From NCBI GenBank assembly GCA_003142815.1, contig PLNP01000011.1:31160-79821 (forward strand): a stretch of 48,662 bases of DNA, given 5' to 3'. The stretch's first letter is position 1. Each line of letters opens with the position of its first letter. Both the position numbers and the translations under genes were made by a program. Of this stretch, positions 1 to 6,282 are shown in pieces. The notes beneath the pieces were generated by a model. It had not been told where the DNA came from and did no database searches. It saw only the letters and a list, made by a program, of their open reading frames with translations. The DNA is from Rhodanobacteraceae bacterium. Lineage in GTDB: Bacteria > Pseudomonadota > Gammaproteobacteria > Xanthomonadales > Rhodanobacteraceae.

Positions 1-1242
1 CAGGGCATCGTGCAGGGCACCTACGAAACCTTCGTCGAGATGGGCCGCCAGCACTACGGCGGTTCGCTCAAAGGCAAATGGATTCTCACCGCCGGTCTCG
101 GTGGCATGGGCGGCGCACAGCCGCTCGCAGCGAGCCTTGCCGGCGCGTGCAGCCTCACCATCGAATGCCAGCAAAGCCGCATCGACATGCGCTTGCGCAC
201 GCGCTATGTCGACGAGCAGGCCAGCGATCTCGACGACGCGCTTGCGCGCATCGCGAAATACACGAAAGCGGGCGAGGCGAAGTCGATCGCGCTGCTCGGC
301 AACGCGGCGGAGATTCTGCCGGAGTTGGTAAGGCGTGGCGCGAAGCCCGATGCGGTCACCGACCAGACCAGCGCGCACGATCCGGTCAATGGCTATCTGC
401 CGGCCGGCTGGAGCGTCGAGCAATGGTTCGAGCGTCGCAAGTCCGATCCGGACGGTGTGCGCGACGCGGCAAAAAAGTCGATGCGCGTGCACGTCGAGGC
501 GATGCTCGCGTTCCACGCGCAGGGCATTCCGACCTTTGACTATGGCAACAACATCCGCCAGATAGCCAAGGACCAAGGCTGCACGCACGCGTTCGACTTC
601 CCAGGGTTCGTGCCGGCCTACGTGCGCCCGCTGTTCTGCCGCGGCATCGGCCCGTTCCGCTGGGTCGCGCTGAGCGGTGATCCGGAGGACATCTACAAGA
701 CCGACGCCAAGGTCAAGGAACTGATCCCCGACGACAAGCATTTGCACAACTGGCTCGACATGGCGCGCGAGCGCATTTCGTTCCAGGGCCTGCCTGCACG
801 CATCTGCTGGGTGGGCTTGGGCCAGCGCGACAAGCTCGGCCTCGCGTTCAACGAGATGGTGCGCAAGGGCGAAGTGAAGGCGCCGATCGTGATCGGCCGC
901 GATCATCTGGACTCCGGCTCGGTAGCCTCACCCAATCGCGAAACCGAAGCGATGAAAGACGGTAGCGACGCGGTCAGCGACTGGCCGTTGCTCAATGCGA
1001 TGCTCAATGTCGCCGGTGGCGCGACCTGGGTTTCGCTGCATCATGGTGGTGGGGTAGGGATGGGCTATTCGCAGCACTCGGGCGTCGTGATCGTGTGCGA
1101 CGGCAGCGCGGAAGCCGACAAGCGCCTGGCGCGGGTGCTGTGGAATGATCCGGGCACAGGCGTGATGCGGCATGCGGATGCGGGGTATGAGGTGGCGATC
1201 GCATGCGCGCAGGAGCAGGGGTTGAAGCTGCCGATGATTTGA
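1..1242 (+). CDS. hutU: Urocanate hydratase (urocanase), 5'-truncated by window edge
   Basis: Cytoplasmic NAD-dependent enzyme that converts urocanate to imidazolone propionate, second step of histidine degradation. The reading frame is open from base 1, so the start codon lies outside the window; about 413 C-terminal residues of a family that is usually about 555 long are present. Visible family signatures are the nucleotide-binding stretch [40 protein letters not shown], and [10 protein letters not shown], which carries the conserved active-site cysteine known for the family. The C-terminal part with [17 protein letters not shown] is intact. Other hut genes are not in the window. A perfect GC-rich hairpin follows 10 bases after the stop. 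Identification is secure. Confidence 0.97.
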   Translation, partial: QGIVQGTYETFVEMGRQHYGGSLKGKWILTAGLGGMGGAQPLAASLAGACSLTIECQQSRIDMRLRTRYVDEQASDLDDALARIAKYTKAGEAKSIALLGNAAEILPELVRRGAKPDAVTDQTSAHDPVNGYLPAGWSVEQWFERRKSDPDGVRDAAKKSMRVHVEAMLAFHAQGIPTFDYGNNIRQIAKDQGCTHAFDFPGFVPAYVRPLFCRGIGPFRWVALSGDPEDIYKTDAKVKELIPDDKHLHNWLDMARERISFQGLPARICWVGLGQRDKLGLAFNEMVRKGEVKAPIVIGRDHLDSGSVASPNRETEAMKDGSDAVSDWPLLNAMLNVAGGATWVSLHHGGGVGMGYSQHSGVVIVCDGSAEADKRLARVLWNDPGTGVMRHADAGYEVAIACAQEQGLKLPMI

Positions 1243-1251
1243 GCTTCTCCT

Positions 1252-1269
1252 TCTCCCGCTGGCGGGAGA
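1252..1269. repeat. REP-like GC hairpin after hutU
   Basis: Perfect 8-base inverted repeat TCTCCCGC / GCGGGAGA with a 2-base loop, 10 bases after the hutU stop. There is no T tract, so it is not a typical intrinsic terminator; the CTCCCGCTGGCGGGAG style and the C/G-rich flank (to about 1290) look like an interspersed extragenic palindrome. It may still act as a 3' mRNA stabiliser or weak terminator. Confidence 0.6.
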
Positions 1270-1319
1270 GGGTGCCCAAAGGGGAGGGTGGCCCAGGTTG
1301 CAGCCATCTGGCGGAAGTG

Positions 1320-1353
1320 CCATATTTGGCCCCTAAATTGGAGCCAAATATGG
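1320..1353. promoter_or_regulatory. Palindromic operator overlapping antitoxin start
   Basis: Perfect 11-base inverted repeat, CCATATTTGGC (1320-1330) and GCCAAATATGG (1343-1353), separated by 12 bases. The right arm contains the antitoxin ATG (1350), and the GGAG ribosome-binding site (1340-1343) overlaps the spacer and the first base of the right arm. Type II antitoxins of the Phd/YefM family commonly bind such palindromes to repress their own operon; that role is inferred from position and symmetry. Confidence 0.65.
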
Positions 1354-1595
1354 AAACCATCCTGTCCGATGCCAGCGTCAGCATTACCGAACTGAAGCGC
1401 AATCCCAGCGCGGTGATCGAGGCAGCCGACGACGAGGCCGTTGCGGTGCTGGTGCACAACAAGCCTTCCGCCTATCTGGTGCCGGCGAATACCTGGAAGC
1501 GCATGATCGAGCGCCTGGAAGATCTCGAACTGGCGGAATTGGTGCGTGCACGCGCCGGGGAACGCCGCATCAAGGTCAAGCTTGATGACCTATAG
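1350..1595 (+). CDS. Phd/YefM-family type II antitoxin
   Basis: Protein of 81 residues. The N-terminal part has the Phd/YefM pattern: a beta strand then SITELKRNPSAVIEAADDEAVAVLVHNKPSAYLVPANTW in outline, i.e. the conserved ISxxExKxNP...V..A....V.V...GKP.AYLVP signature of the DNA-binding fold. The C-terminal half, rich in E, R and K, should wrap the toxin. The start at 1350 is chosen because GGAG lies 6 bases upstream and the family fold begins there; the frame stays open further upstream through non-coding hairpin DNA. Its end overlaps the toxin gene by 11 bases, the usual antitoxin-first arrangement. It should neutralise the downstream RelE-like toxin and repress the operon through the palindrome at 1320-1353. 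Confidence 0.88.
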   Translation: METILSDASVSITELKRNPSAVIEAADDEAVAVLVHNKPSAYLVPANTWKRMIERLEDLELAELVRARAGERRIKVKLDDL

Positions 1596-1875
1596 TCTGG
1601 AATTCGTCGAGTCCGCGCTGAAAGAATGGCGCAAGCTGGCGCCGCCCATCCGCGAACAATTCAGGAACAAGCTCGCCGAACGTCTGCGCAATCCCCATGT
1701 CCCCTCCGCGCGTTTGCACGGCATGCCGGCCTGCTACAAGATCAAGCTGCGCGCTGCGGGTTACCGATTGGTCTACCAGGTCAACGACAAGGTGGTCGTG
1801 GTCACGGTGATTGCTGTCGGCAGGCGCGACAAGGGGCTGCTCTATCTTGATGCGGGCAAGCGGACGAAGGGGTAG
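1585..1875 (+). CDS. RelE/ParE-superfamily toxin
   Basis: Protein of 96 residues with the RelE fold pattern: an N-terminal strand and helices (FVESALKEWRKL, IREQFRNKLAERLRNP), a central ACYKIKLRAAGYRLVYQV stretch and VVVTVIAVGRRDK near the C terminus. In RelE enzymes the K/R residues and aromatic positions of this region bind and cut mRNA in the ribosomal A site; the basic residues here fit an mRNA interferase rather than a gyrase-targeting ParE, but that is inference. The ATG at 1585 is inside the antitoxin gene (11-base overlap), giving translational coupling. A GGGTCAG-type repeat begins 12 bases after the stop. Confidence 0.88.
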   Translation: MTYSLEFVESALKEWRKLAPPIREQFRNKLAERLRNPHVPSARLHGMPACYKIKLRAAGYRLVYQVNDKVVVVTVIAVGRRDKGLLYLDAGKRTKG

Positions 1876-1887
1876 CGAGTTTTTCGG

Positions 1888-1911
1888 AAAGTGCACTCTG
1901 ACCCCGGTTTT
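1888..1911 (-). repeat. GGGTCAG repeat, copy 1 (type GTGCAC)
   Basis: Reads AAAACCGGGGTCAGAGTGCA followed by CTTT on the minus strand. It is nearly identical to copies at 2566-2588 and 2799-2822, in opposite orientation. It lies just after the toxin stop codon. Short dispersed elements of this look are common in Xanthomonadales and often flank REP-associated tyrosine transposase genes; no such gene is in the window. Confidence 0.7.
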
Positions 1912-2010
1912 CATGAATCTTGAGAGATTTATTATCGAACGCGATCCTGGGCCATCGAATCGCGAGCCGTGGCGGGGAACCTTCCTCAACGACATTCCCA
2001 GGGGGCAGCC

Positions 2011-2397
2011 GTGAGCGAAATCGCAAAAGCGTTGTCGATAGGTTCGATTCTTGGCGGGCGGTCGATCTGGACATCCGAATGGAGCGACGCAATTCGCGCA
2101 CTTACGATCAAGATCGCAAATGCAGGAAAGGGAGTGGTCTCTCCTCTAAATGTCAACGTCGTGTTTCATGTGCCGGGCAATCTTATAAAGCCGGACTTTG
2201 AAGGAGTCCGGACTGGAAGCTTCTCGAAAAACGCTTCTCTTCTAATGGTTCAAGTTGCGCTTCCCGAGGCGCCACCAGCGGACATTGACGCTGATCTCAA
2301 GGCGCGAGTTATTGAAGCGTTAAACGAGGCCGAGCGTTGGGCTCAGGAGAAGCAAATCGCGAGTGACCTATCGCAACTTAGGCAGTTGGTAAATTGA
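2011..2397 (+). CDS. Hypothetical protein, 128 aa
   Basis: No family recognised. The GTG start at 2011 is preceded by GGGGG about 7 bases upstream; the same frame is open further upstream to an ATG at 1969, but that start has no such site. The protein looks soluble: an N-terminal segment with SIGSILGGRSIWTSEW, a central strand-rich part VNVVFHVPGNL, and a C-terminal helix rich in E, A, R and K ending QLRQLVN. Base composition is lower in GC than the neighbours and codon choice is less biased, which fits acquired DNA. It sits between oppositely oriented GGGTCAG repeats (copies 1 and 2). It could be a small accessory or immunity-type protein, but nothing in the sequence shows a function. Confidence 0.55.
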   Translation: MSEIAKALSIGSILGGRSIWTSEWSDAIRALTIKIANAGKGVVSPLNVNVVFHVPGNLIKPDFEGVRTGSFSKNASLLMVQVALPEAPPADIDADLKARVIEALNEAERWAQEKQIASDLSQLRQLVN

Positions 2398-2565
2398 GGT
2401 TCGACTCCGATAAAGAAAACGGGCATCGCGGAAGCCCGGCCTTGCGACGTGTTTTGTTTAGCCGTCTAGCCGTCCTTTATCTGCTCGCCTGTGCGAGCGC
2501 GGCCTATCGAGTCGCCACGCGCGCGTACCGCTGGCGCATCATCTTGGCGAGTTGCAGAAACCCAG

Positions 2566-2588
2566 AAACCCGGGTCAGAGTGCACTTT
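2566..2588 (+). repeat. GGGTCAG repeat, copy 2 (type GTGCAC)
   Basis: AAACCCGGGTCAGAGTGCAC followed by TTT. Direct-orientation copy of the element at 2799 and inverted relative to 1888. A minus-strand open frame that looks like the tail of a gene (stop at 2504) begins inside this repeat. Confidence 0.7.
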
Positions 2589-2690
2589 AGCCGGGAGCCT
2601 GCTCAGTTCTTGGCCTGCTAATCTTCGCCGGTCCTGCGCGCCGCCCGAGTTGGGCCTCAACAAAGGGGACTGGTAGGATCCGAAGATTTC

Positions 2691-2710
2691 GGGTCAGGTT
2701 CATTTCTTGA
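2691..2710 (+). repeat. GGGTCAG repeat, copy 3 (type TTCATTTC)
   Basis: GGGTCAGGTTCATTTCTTGA. Shares GGGTCAG with the other copies but continues GTTCATTTCTT, as does the copy at 3189-3208. Confidence 0.65.
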
Positions 2711-2798
2711 GGCCATGAACGCCGCACTTGCGCGAGCCGTTGAGCCTCACCGAGGTCGAGGCAGTGCTTGCGCTGCCCAATCTGGCCGAGCCGTATGA

Positions 2799-2822
2799 AA
2801 AACCGGGGTCAGAGTGCACTTT
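2799..2822 (+). repeat. GGGTCAG repeat, copy 4 (type GTGCAC)
   Basis: AAAACCGGGGTCAGAGTGCA followed by CTTT, an exact reverse-complement match of copy 1 at 1888-1911. Sequence on its left reads like a coding fragment that stops matching at the repeat edge. Confidence 0.72.
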
Positions 2823-2882
2823 GTCGCTGCGTCGTGGGTGCACCCGCAACCCGGTGCGACATGCCTGCGTCAGGCGCCTCCC

Positions 2883-3182
2883 TCAGTAATACCGCGGAAT
2901 CGGCCCCCGCTGCGGCGTCTTCCGGTCCGAGAGATCGAACATGAACTCGTCGACGTAGCACCAGCCCCAGCCTTCGGGTGGGTCGTAGCCTTCGATGATC
3001 GGATGCCTGGTGGCAGGAAAGTGCGCCGTCGCATGACGGTTCGGCGAGTCGTCGCAGCAACCGACGTGGCCGCAGGTGCGGCACAGGCGCAGATGCAGCC
3101 AGACGTCGCCGGTCTTCAGGCAGTCCTCGTAACCGAGCGCGCTCGGCGTGACGGTGCGGATGCTGTCGAGGTGTGCGCAGTT
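2883..3182 (-). pseudogene. UBP-type zinc finger protein, start codon lost
   Basis: On the minus strand a 99-codon frame ending at 2883 gives CAHLDSIRTVTPSALGYEDC, then LKTGDVWLHLRLCRTCGHVG and CCDDSPNRHATAHF, and ends PQRGPIPRYY. This is the bacterial UBP-type zinc finger protein (zf-UBP) almost complete: the conserved Cys and His ligands (C...YEDC, CRTCGHVGCC, H..HF, H in ATRHP) are all present. Homologues normally start only a few residues before the first Cys with an ATG. Here no ATG, GTG or TTG is found in frame before the sequence merges with a GGGTCAG repeat (3189-3208), so the initiation region appears to be replaced. Most likely a recent 5' truncation; a non-standard start cannot be excluded. 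Confidence 0.75.
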
Positions 3183-3188
3183 GGAATA

Positions 3189-3208
3189 GGGGTCAGGTTC
3201 ATTTCTTT
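3189..3208 (+). repeat. GGGTCAG repeat, copy 5 (type TTCATTTC)
   Basis: AGGGGTCAGGTTCATTTCTT, near-identical to copy 3. It separates the start-less UBP zinc finger gene from a minus-strand coding scrap ending at 3199, whose stop codon is supplied by the repeat. Confidence 0.7.
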
Positions 3209-3262
3209 GTGATCCAGACGACGTGGCCGAACACTGGGCCGTAGAACGTGTGCTTGTCGCCC
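3199..3262 (-). pseudogene. Possible gene-tail fragment
   Basis: The minus-strand frame ending at 3199 reads GDKHTFYGPVFGHVVWITKK before a TGA formed by the GGGTCAG repeat. Composition resembles a genuine protein C terminus rather than a chance frame, but it is only about 20 codons long. Above 3267 this frame runs antisense-shifted within the peptidase gene, so nothing further belongs to it. Family unknown. Confidence 0.25.
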
Positions 3263-3266
3263 TGAC

Positions 3267-5345
3267 CTACGGAGCAGTCGCACCCTGCACCGCCTGCGTC
3301 GTGCGGTAGCGCTGGAACCAGGCAAGGATCGCGGCAGTCTTCGCCGCCGATTGCGAGGGTCGTTCGGCCAGTCCGCCGTGATTCGCGCCGGGCACCTTGA
3401 CCAGTGCGGTCGGAATGCTGCGCAGCTGGAGGGCTTCGTAATATTGTTCGGCCTCGCTGTCCGGCGTCCGGTAGTCGTTTGATCCGACTACGACCAATGT
3501 CGGGGTCTTGACGTTGCCGACCAGCGACAGCGGCGAGCGCGCCCAATAGCCCGCCGGGTCCTGCCACGGGAATTTGCCGAACCAGTAGCGCGAGAAATAC
3601 GGCGTCATGTCGGAGGTCAGCACGAAGCTGGCCCAGTCGATCACCGGCTTCTGCGCCGCCGCCGCGCGGAAGCGATCGGTCTTGCCGACGATCCAGGCGG
3701 TCAGCACGCCGCCGCCGGAGCCGCCGGTCACGAACAGGTTTTCCGGATCGACGAAGCCCTTGGCGATCGCCGCATCGACCGCGCTCATGAGATCGTCGTA
3801 GTCGTGGCCCGGATACGCCTTGTCGATCTGGTTCGCGAACGCCTCGCCATATCCGGTCGATCCGCGCGGGTTGATGTAGAGCACGACGTAGCCGGCGGCC
3901 GCGTACAACTGATCGTCGGTCGAGAACGTCGGTCCGTAGGCGGCGAACGGTCCGCCATGGATCTCGAGGATCAGCGGATATTTGTGCGAGGCATCGAAAT
4001 CCGGCGGCGTGACCAGCCATGCGTCGATCGGCAACTTGTCGAACGCCGTCACTTCGATCTTCTGCACGTTGCCGAGCGTCTTGGTCGCTAGTAACGCTTC
4101 GTCGAGGTGCGTCAGCCGCCGTGCGTCGCCGCCGCGTGTGATCCAGATGTCCGACGGGCGTTGCGTCGTGCCGCTGGTGAACGCGACGGCGCCGTCGCGC
4201 GCAACGCTGAACTGGCCGCCGCTGTAGGGGCGATCGAACTCGCTCGCGGTCAGGTGCTCGGCAACCGTGCGTACGGATCCGTCGAGCCCGACGCGGGCGA
4301 CACGCACGCTGCCGCGTTCATCGTAGTCGACGTAGATCGAGCGGCTGTCGGCGGCCCAGATCGGATCGCCTACGCTGCGGTCGAGGCTCGCGGTCAGCAC
4401 GCGTGCGCCGCTGCCATCGCGGTTCATGACCGAGAGTTGCCGGTTCTGATAGCCGAGGTAGCGGTCGTCGAAACCGATGTACGCGATCCATTTGCCGTCG
4501 GGCGAGACGGCCGGCGCGGTGTCCGGCCCGTTGCGATGGGTCAGTGTGCGCACGTCGCGGCTGTCGATCGAGACTTCATGCACTTCGCTGTTGACGATAT
4601 CGCGCTGCCAGTCCGGCGACAGGTTGGCACTGAAGATGACCGAGCGCCCATCGGGCGACCACGACAATCTGCCTCCTGCGTTGCGCGCACCGAACGTCAG
4701 TTGCGTCGGTGCGCCGCCGTCGGCGGGTACCCAGAAGATCTGCTCGTAGCCAGGTTTGGCGTAGCCGTCTTCGTCGGTGCGATACACGACCGCATCGATG
4801 ACCTGCAACGGTTCGGCCCACTTGGCATCGGTCGGCTTGTCCGGTGCCTTGCCGAGTTTCGTCGCTTCGTCGGGAATGAACATCGCGTAGGCGATCCGTT
4901 CGCCGTCGGATGACCAGGTGATCGCGTGCGGCGTGTCGGGCAGGCCGGTAATCCGCGCGGTCGCTCCGGTCTTCATCCAGCGCACGTAAAGCTGCGCGCC
5001 GACCTTGTCATCGGTGCTGGAGATGTAGGCGAGCTTGCTGCCGGCGGGCGACCAGCGCGGCTGGCTGTGCGAACCGGGGTCCGTGATCAGCGGCGTCTGT
5101 TTGCCGCTGCCGATGTCGATCGACCAGATCGACGAGTGCGTGCGATCGGTCATGATGTCGTTCGCGCGCCGCACATAGACAATCGTCTTGCTGTCAGGCG
5201 CGATCTGCGGATCGCTCGCGACTTCCAGGTTGAACAGGTCCGCGCCGGTCAGGACGCGCGACGGGCCGCTCGCTGGCGCGGCAAGCGCGGGAACAGCCAG
5301 AAAGGCTGCCAGCAACAACACGAACGGACGTATCAGCATGGTCAT
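3267..5345 (-). CDS. Exported S9-family prolyl oligopeptidase-like peptidase
   Basis: Serine peptidase of 692 residues, of the acylaminoacyl-peptidase / dipeptidyl-peptidase branch of family S9, probably periplasmic. A signal peptide (RPFVLLLAAFLAVPALA, cleaved near residue 23) is followed by a beta-propeller with repeated SPDG/SPAGSKLAY-type blades (about 35-400) and a C-terminal alpha/beta hydrolase domain. The nucleophile is the Ser of GGSGGG (about residue 542), the acid is the Asp in GSNDYRTP (about 623) and the His is in GANHGG (about 655). HGGPFAAYGP is the usual oxyanion segment. AAGG-like sequence precedes the start at 5345; an ATG two codons in (5339) is an alternative. The gene is flanked on both sides by GGGTCAG repeats and stands alone. 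Confidence 0.95.
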   Translation of the reverse strand: MTMLIRPFVLLLAAFLAVPALAAPASGPSRVLTGADLFNLEVASDPQIAPDSKTIVYVRRANDIMTDRTHSSIWSIDIGSGKQTPLITDPGSHSQPRWSPAGSKLAYISSTDDKVGAQLYVRWMKTGATARITGLPDTPHAITWSSDGERIAYAMFIPDEATKLGKAPDKPTDAKWAEPLQVIDAVVYRTDEDGYAKPGYEQIFWVPADGGAPTQLTFGARNAGGRLSWSPDGRSVIFSANLSPDWQRDIVNSEVHEVSIDSRDVRTLTHRNGPDTAPAVSPDGKWIAYIGFDDRYLGYQNRQLSVMNRDGSGARVLTASLDRSVGDPIWAADSRSIYVDYDERGSVRVARVGLDGSVRTVAEHLTASEFDRPYSGGQFSVARDGAVAFTSGTTQRPSDIWITRGGDARRLTHLDEALLATKTLGNVQKIEVTAFDKLPIDAWLVTPPDFDASHKYPLILEIHGGPFAAYGPTFSTDDQLYAAAGYVVLYINPRGSTGYGEAFANQIDKAYPGHDYDDLMSAVDAAIAKGFVDPENLFVTGGSGGGVLTAWIVGKTDRFRAAAAQKPVIDWASFVLTSDMTPYFSRYWFGKFPWQDPAGYWARSPLSLVGNVKTPTLVVVGSNDYRTPDSEAEQYYEALQLRSIPTALVKVPGANHGGLAERPSQSAAKTAAILAWFQRYRTTQAVQGATAP

Positions 5346-5370
5346 CTACCTTTGGGCGAAAACAGGAAAA

Positions 5371-5390
5371 CAGGGTCAGAGTACCTTTTT
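5371..5390 (+). repeat. GGGTCAG repeat, copy 6
   Basis: CAGGGTCAGAGTACCTTTTT, 25 bases before the peptidase start codon. Together with the inverted copy at 5432-5455 it forms a head-to-head pair about 40 bases apart. Confidence 0.65.
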
Positions 5391-5431
5391 TGCAACCCCC
5401 GCAGCCTCGGCTGTTTTGCGCGGTGGCGATC

Positions 5432-5455
5432 GAGAAACGTACTCTGACCCTTTTT
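5432..5455 (-). repeat. GGGTCAG repeat, copy 7 (inverted partner)
   Basis: On the minus strand AAAAAGGGTCAGAGTACGTT followed by TCTC. Inverted relative to copy 6; the paired transcript could form a long imperfect hairpin, as REP doublets do. Confidence 0.65.
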
Positions 5456-5534
5456 TTCGCGGCGTTCTGCTGGCAGCCAGCATGGGTACGTATCATCAGA
5501 TGATCGCCACACTTCACCGTCGAAGGAGATTGCC

Positions 5535-5813
5535 ATGTCCGAGGAAATTGCCAAGACCGCCGCCGATCACGTCACTGATACCCTCACGCAGCTCAAGGAG
5601 ATGCGCCATTACTCCAAGGCCAATGTGGAAAGGTTGACCGCAACCTGGCTGTTGTTCGACGGCGAATTGTCCAAGCTCAAACAGACCGAGAAGATCGACG
5701 ATCTGATGAACCGTCAGAGCCAGCTGCACGACGCGCTGGAGACGTTGATTGCCGATCTGGAGGACGTTCTGCAGAAGATGCAGCCGCCGGAGGAGCAGGC
5801 AGAAAAACAGTAA
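5535..5813 (+). CDS. Small coiled-coil-like hypothetical protein, 92 aa
   Basis: Start at 5535 is supported by a strong AAGGAG ribosome-binding site 8 bases upstream. The protein is hydrophilic, with no signal peptide or membrane segment, and is predicted almost fully helical with heptad-like spacing of L, I and M (LTQLKEM, ELSKLKQTEKIDDLMNRQSQLHDALETLIADLEDVLQKM). The tail is acidic and Q-rich. The layout resembles small coiled-coil accessory proteins and is phasin-like in character, but no family signature is visible and no partner is encoded next to it. A GGGTCAG-like copy follows directly after the stop. Confidence 0.75.
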   Translation: MSEEIAKTAADHVTDTLTQLKEMRHYSKANVERLTATWLLFDGELSKLKQTEKIDDLMNRQSQLHDALETLIADLEDVLQKMQPPEEQAEKQ

Positions 5814-5815
5814 AA

Positions 5816-5834
5816 ACAGTCAGGTTCATTTTGA
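5816..5834 (+). repeat. GGGTCAG repeat, copy 8 (degenerate)
   Basis: ACAGTCAGGTTCATTTTGAC, a decayed member of the TTCATTTC type (compare 2691 and 3189), directly after the stop of the 92-aa gene. Confidence 0.5.
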
Positions 5835-5861
5835 CGCCGATGCCGATCATGGAGGCTCGCC

Positions 5862-5996
5862 ATGAGTTCGAACATCGGAACCTGTCCACGTCGTCTGGCA
5901 CAACGTGCGTGCGAGATCGCCCAACGTACCGGGACCGAATTGATTGTGATCGAGCGGGGACAGTTGCGGCGCATTTCGCCTCGCTCGAAGCGGTGA
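5862..5996 (+). CDS. Possible 44-aa ORF, unknown
   Basis: ATG at 5862 with a clear GGAGG 6 bases upstream. It encodes MSSNIGTCPRRLAQRACEIA and continues with GTELIVIERGQLRRISPRSKR. After the TGA at 5994 the same frame stays open for 51 more codons to a TAG at 6150. It could be a true small gene, or the 5' half of a roughly 96-codon gene interrupted by one stop. No family recognised. Confidence 0.35.
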   Translation: MSSNIGTCPRRLAQRACEIAQRTGTELIVIERGQLRRISPRSKR

Positions 5997-6282
5997 CGTG
6001 GTTTGCTCGCTTTTACGAGGAAGTCGGCCTGGCTCGAAGCCACATGCTATCTGCCGTGGCTTGCAGCGGCGCAAGGCGGCGCACTCGATTTCGCGATCGA
6101 GGCTTATGGCGACGTCGAATGGTCCTACCAGCGCGCTACATCGACCCGGTAGATCAACGCGGATGTCGTTTGCGACATGGTGTTCGACGAAGGTTGGCGC
6201 GGCAGTCTGGAAAAACGCTGTTTCGGATAGACGCATCCTCGCCGGTCGCGTTCGCAGCCGATTCCTGCATGCGCTGGTTGTT
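5997..6282. other. Spacer with possible decayed coding sequence
   Basis: No intact gene seen. From 5997 to 6152 the frame of the upstream small ORF stays open and reads plausibly (SAWLEATCYLPWLAAAQGGA then LDFAIEAYGDVEWSYQRAT), so it may be a remnant. The rest up to the 3' end of the EamA gene shows nothing. Confidence 0.35.

Larger units (their letters stand above)
2398..2882. other. Gene-poor patchwork with repeat copies and gene scraps
   Basis: No intact gene is supported here. The stretch holds a CGGGC/GCCCG hairpin (about 2419-2437) without a T tract and three GGGTCAG repeats (2566-2588, 2691-2710, 2799-2822). It also has short scraps that read like coding sequence cut at the repeats: a minus-strand tail FLQLAKMMRQRYARVATR ending at 2504 and a plus-strand piece TEVEAVLALPNLAEPYE ending at copy 4. 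None can be assigned to a family. Confidence 0.5.

Noticed and set aside
1243-5834. A complete transposon or new defence island
   Set aside because: There is a toxin-antitoxin pair, an orphan gene and many repeats, but no transposase, integrase, nuclease or other effector set, so calling a system would overstate the evidence.
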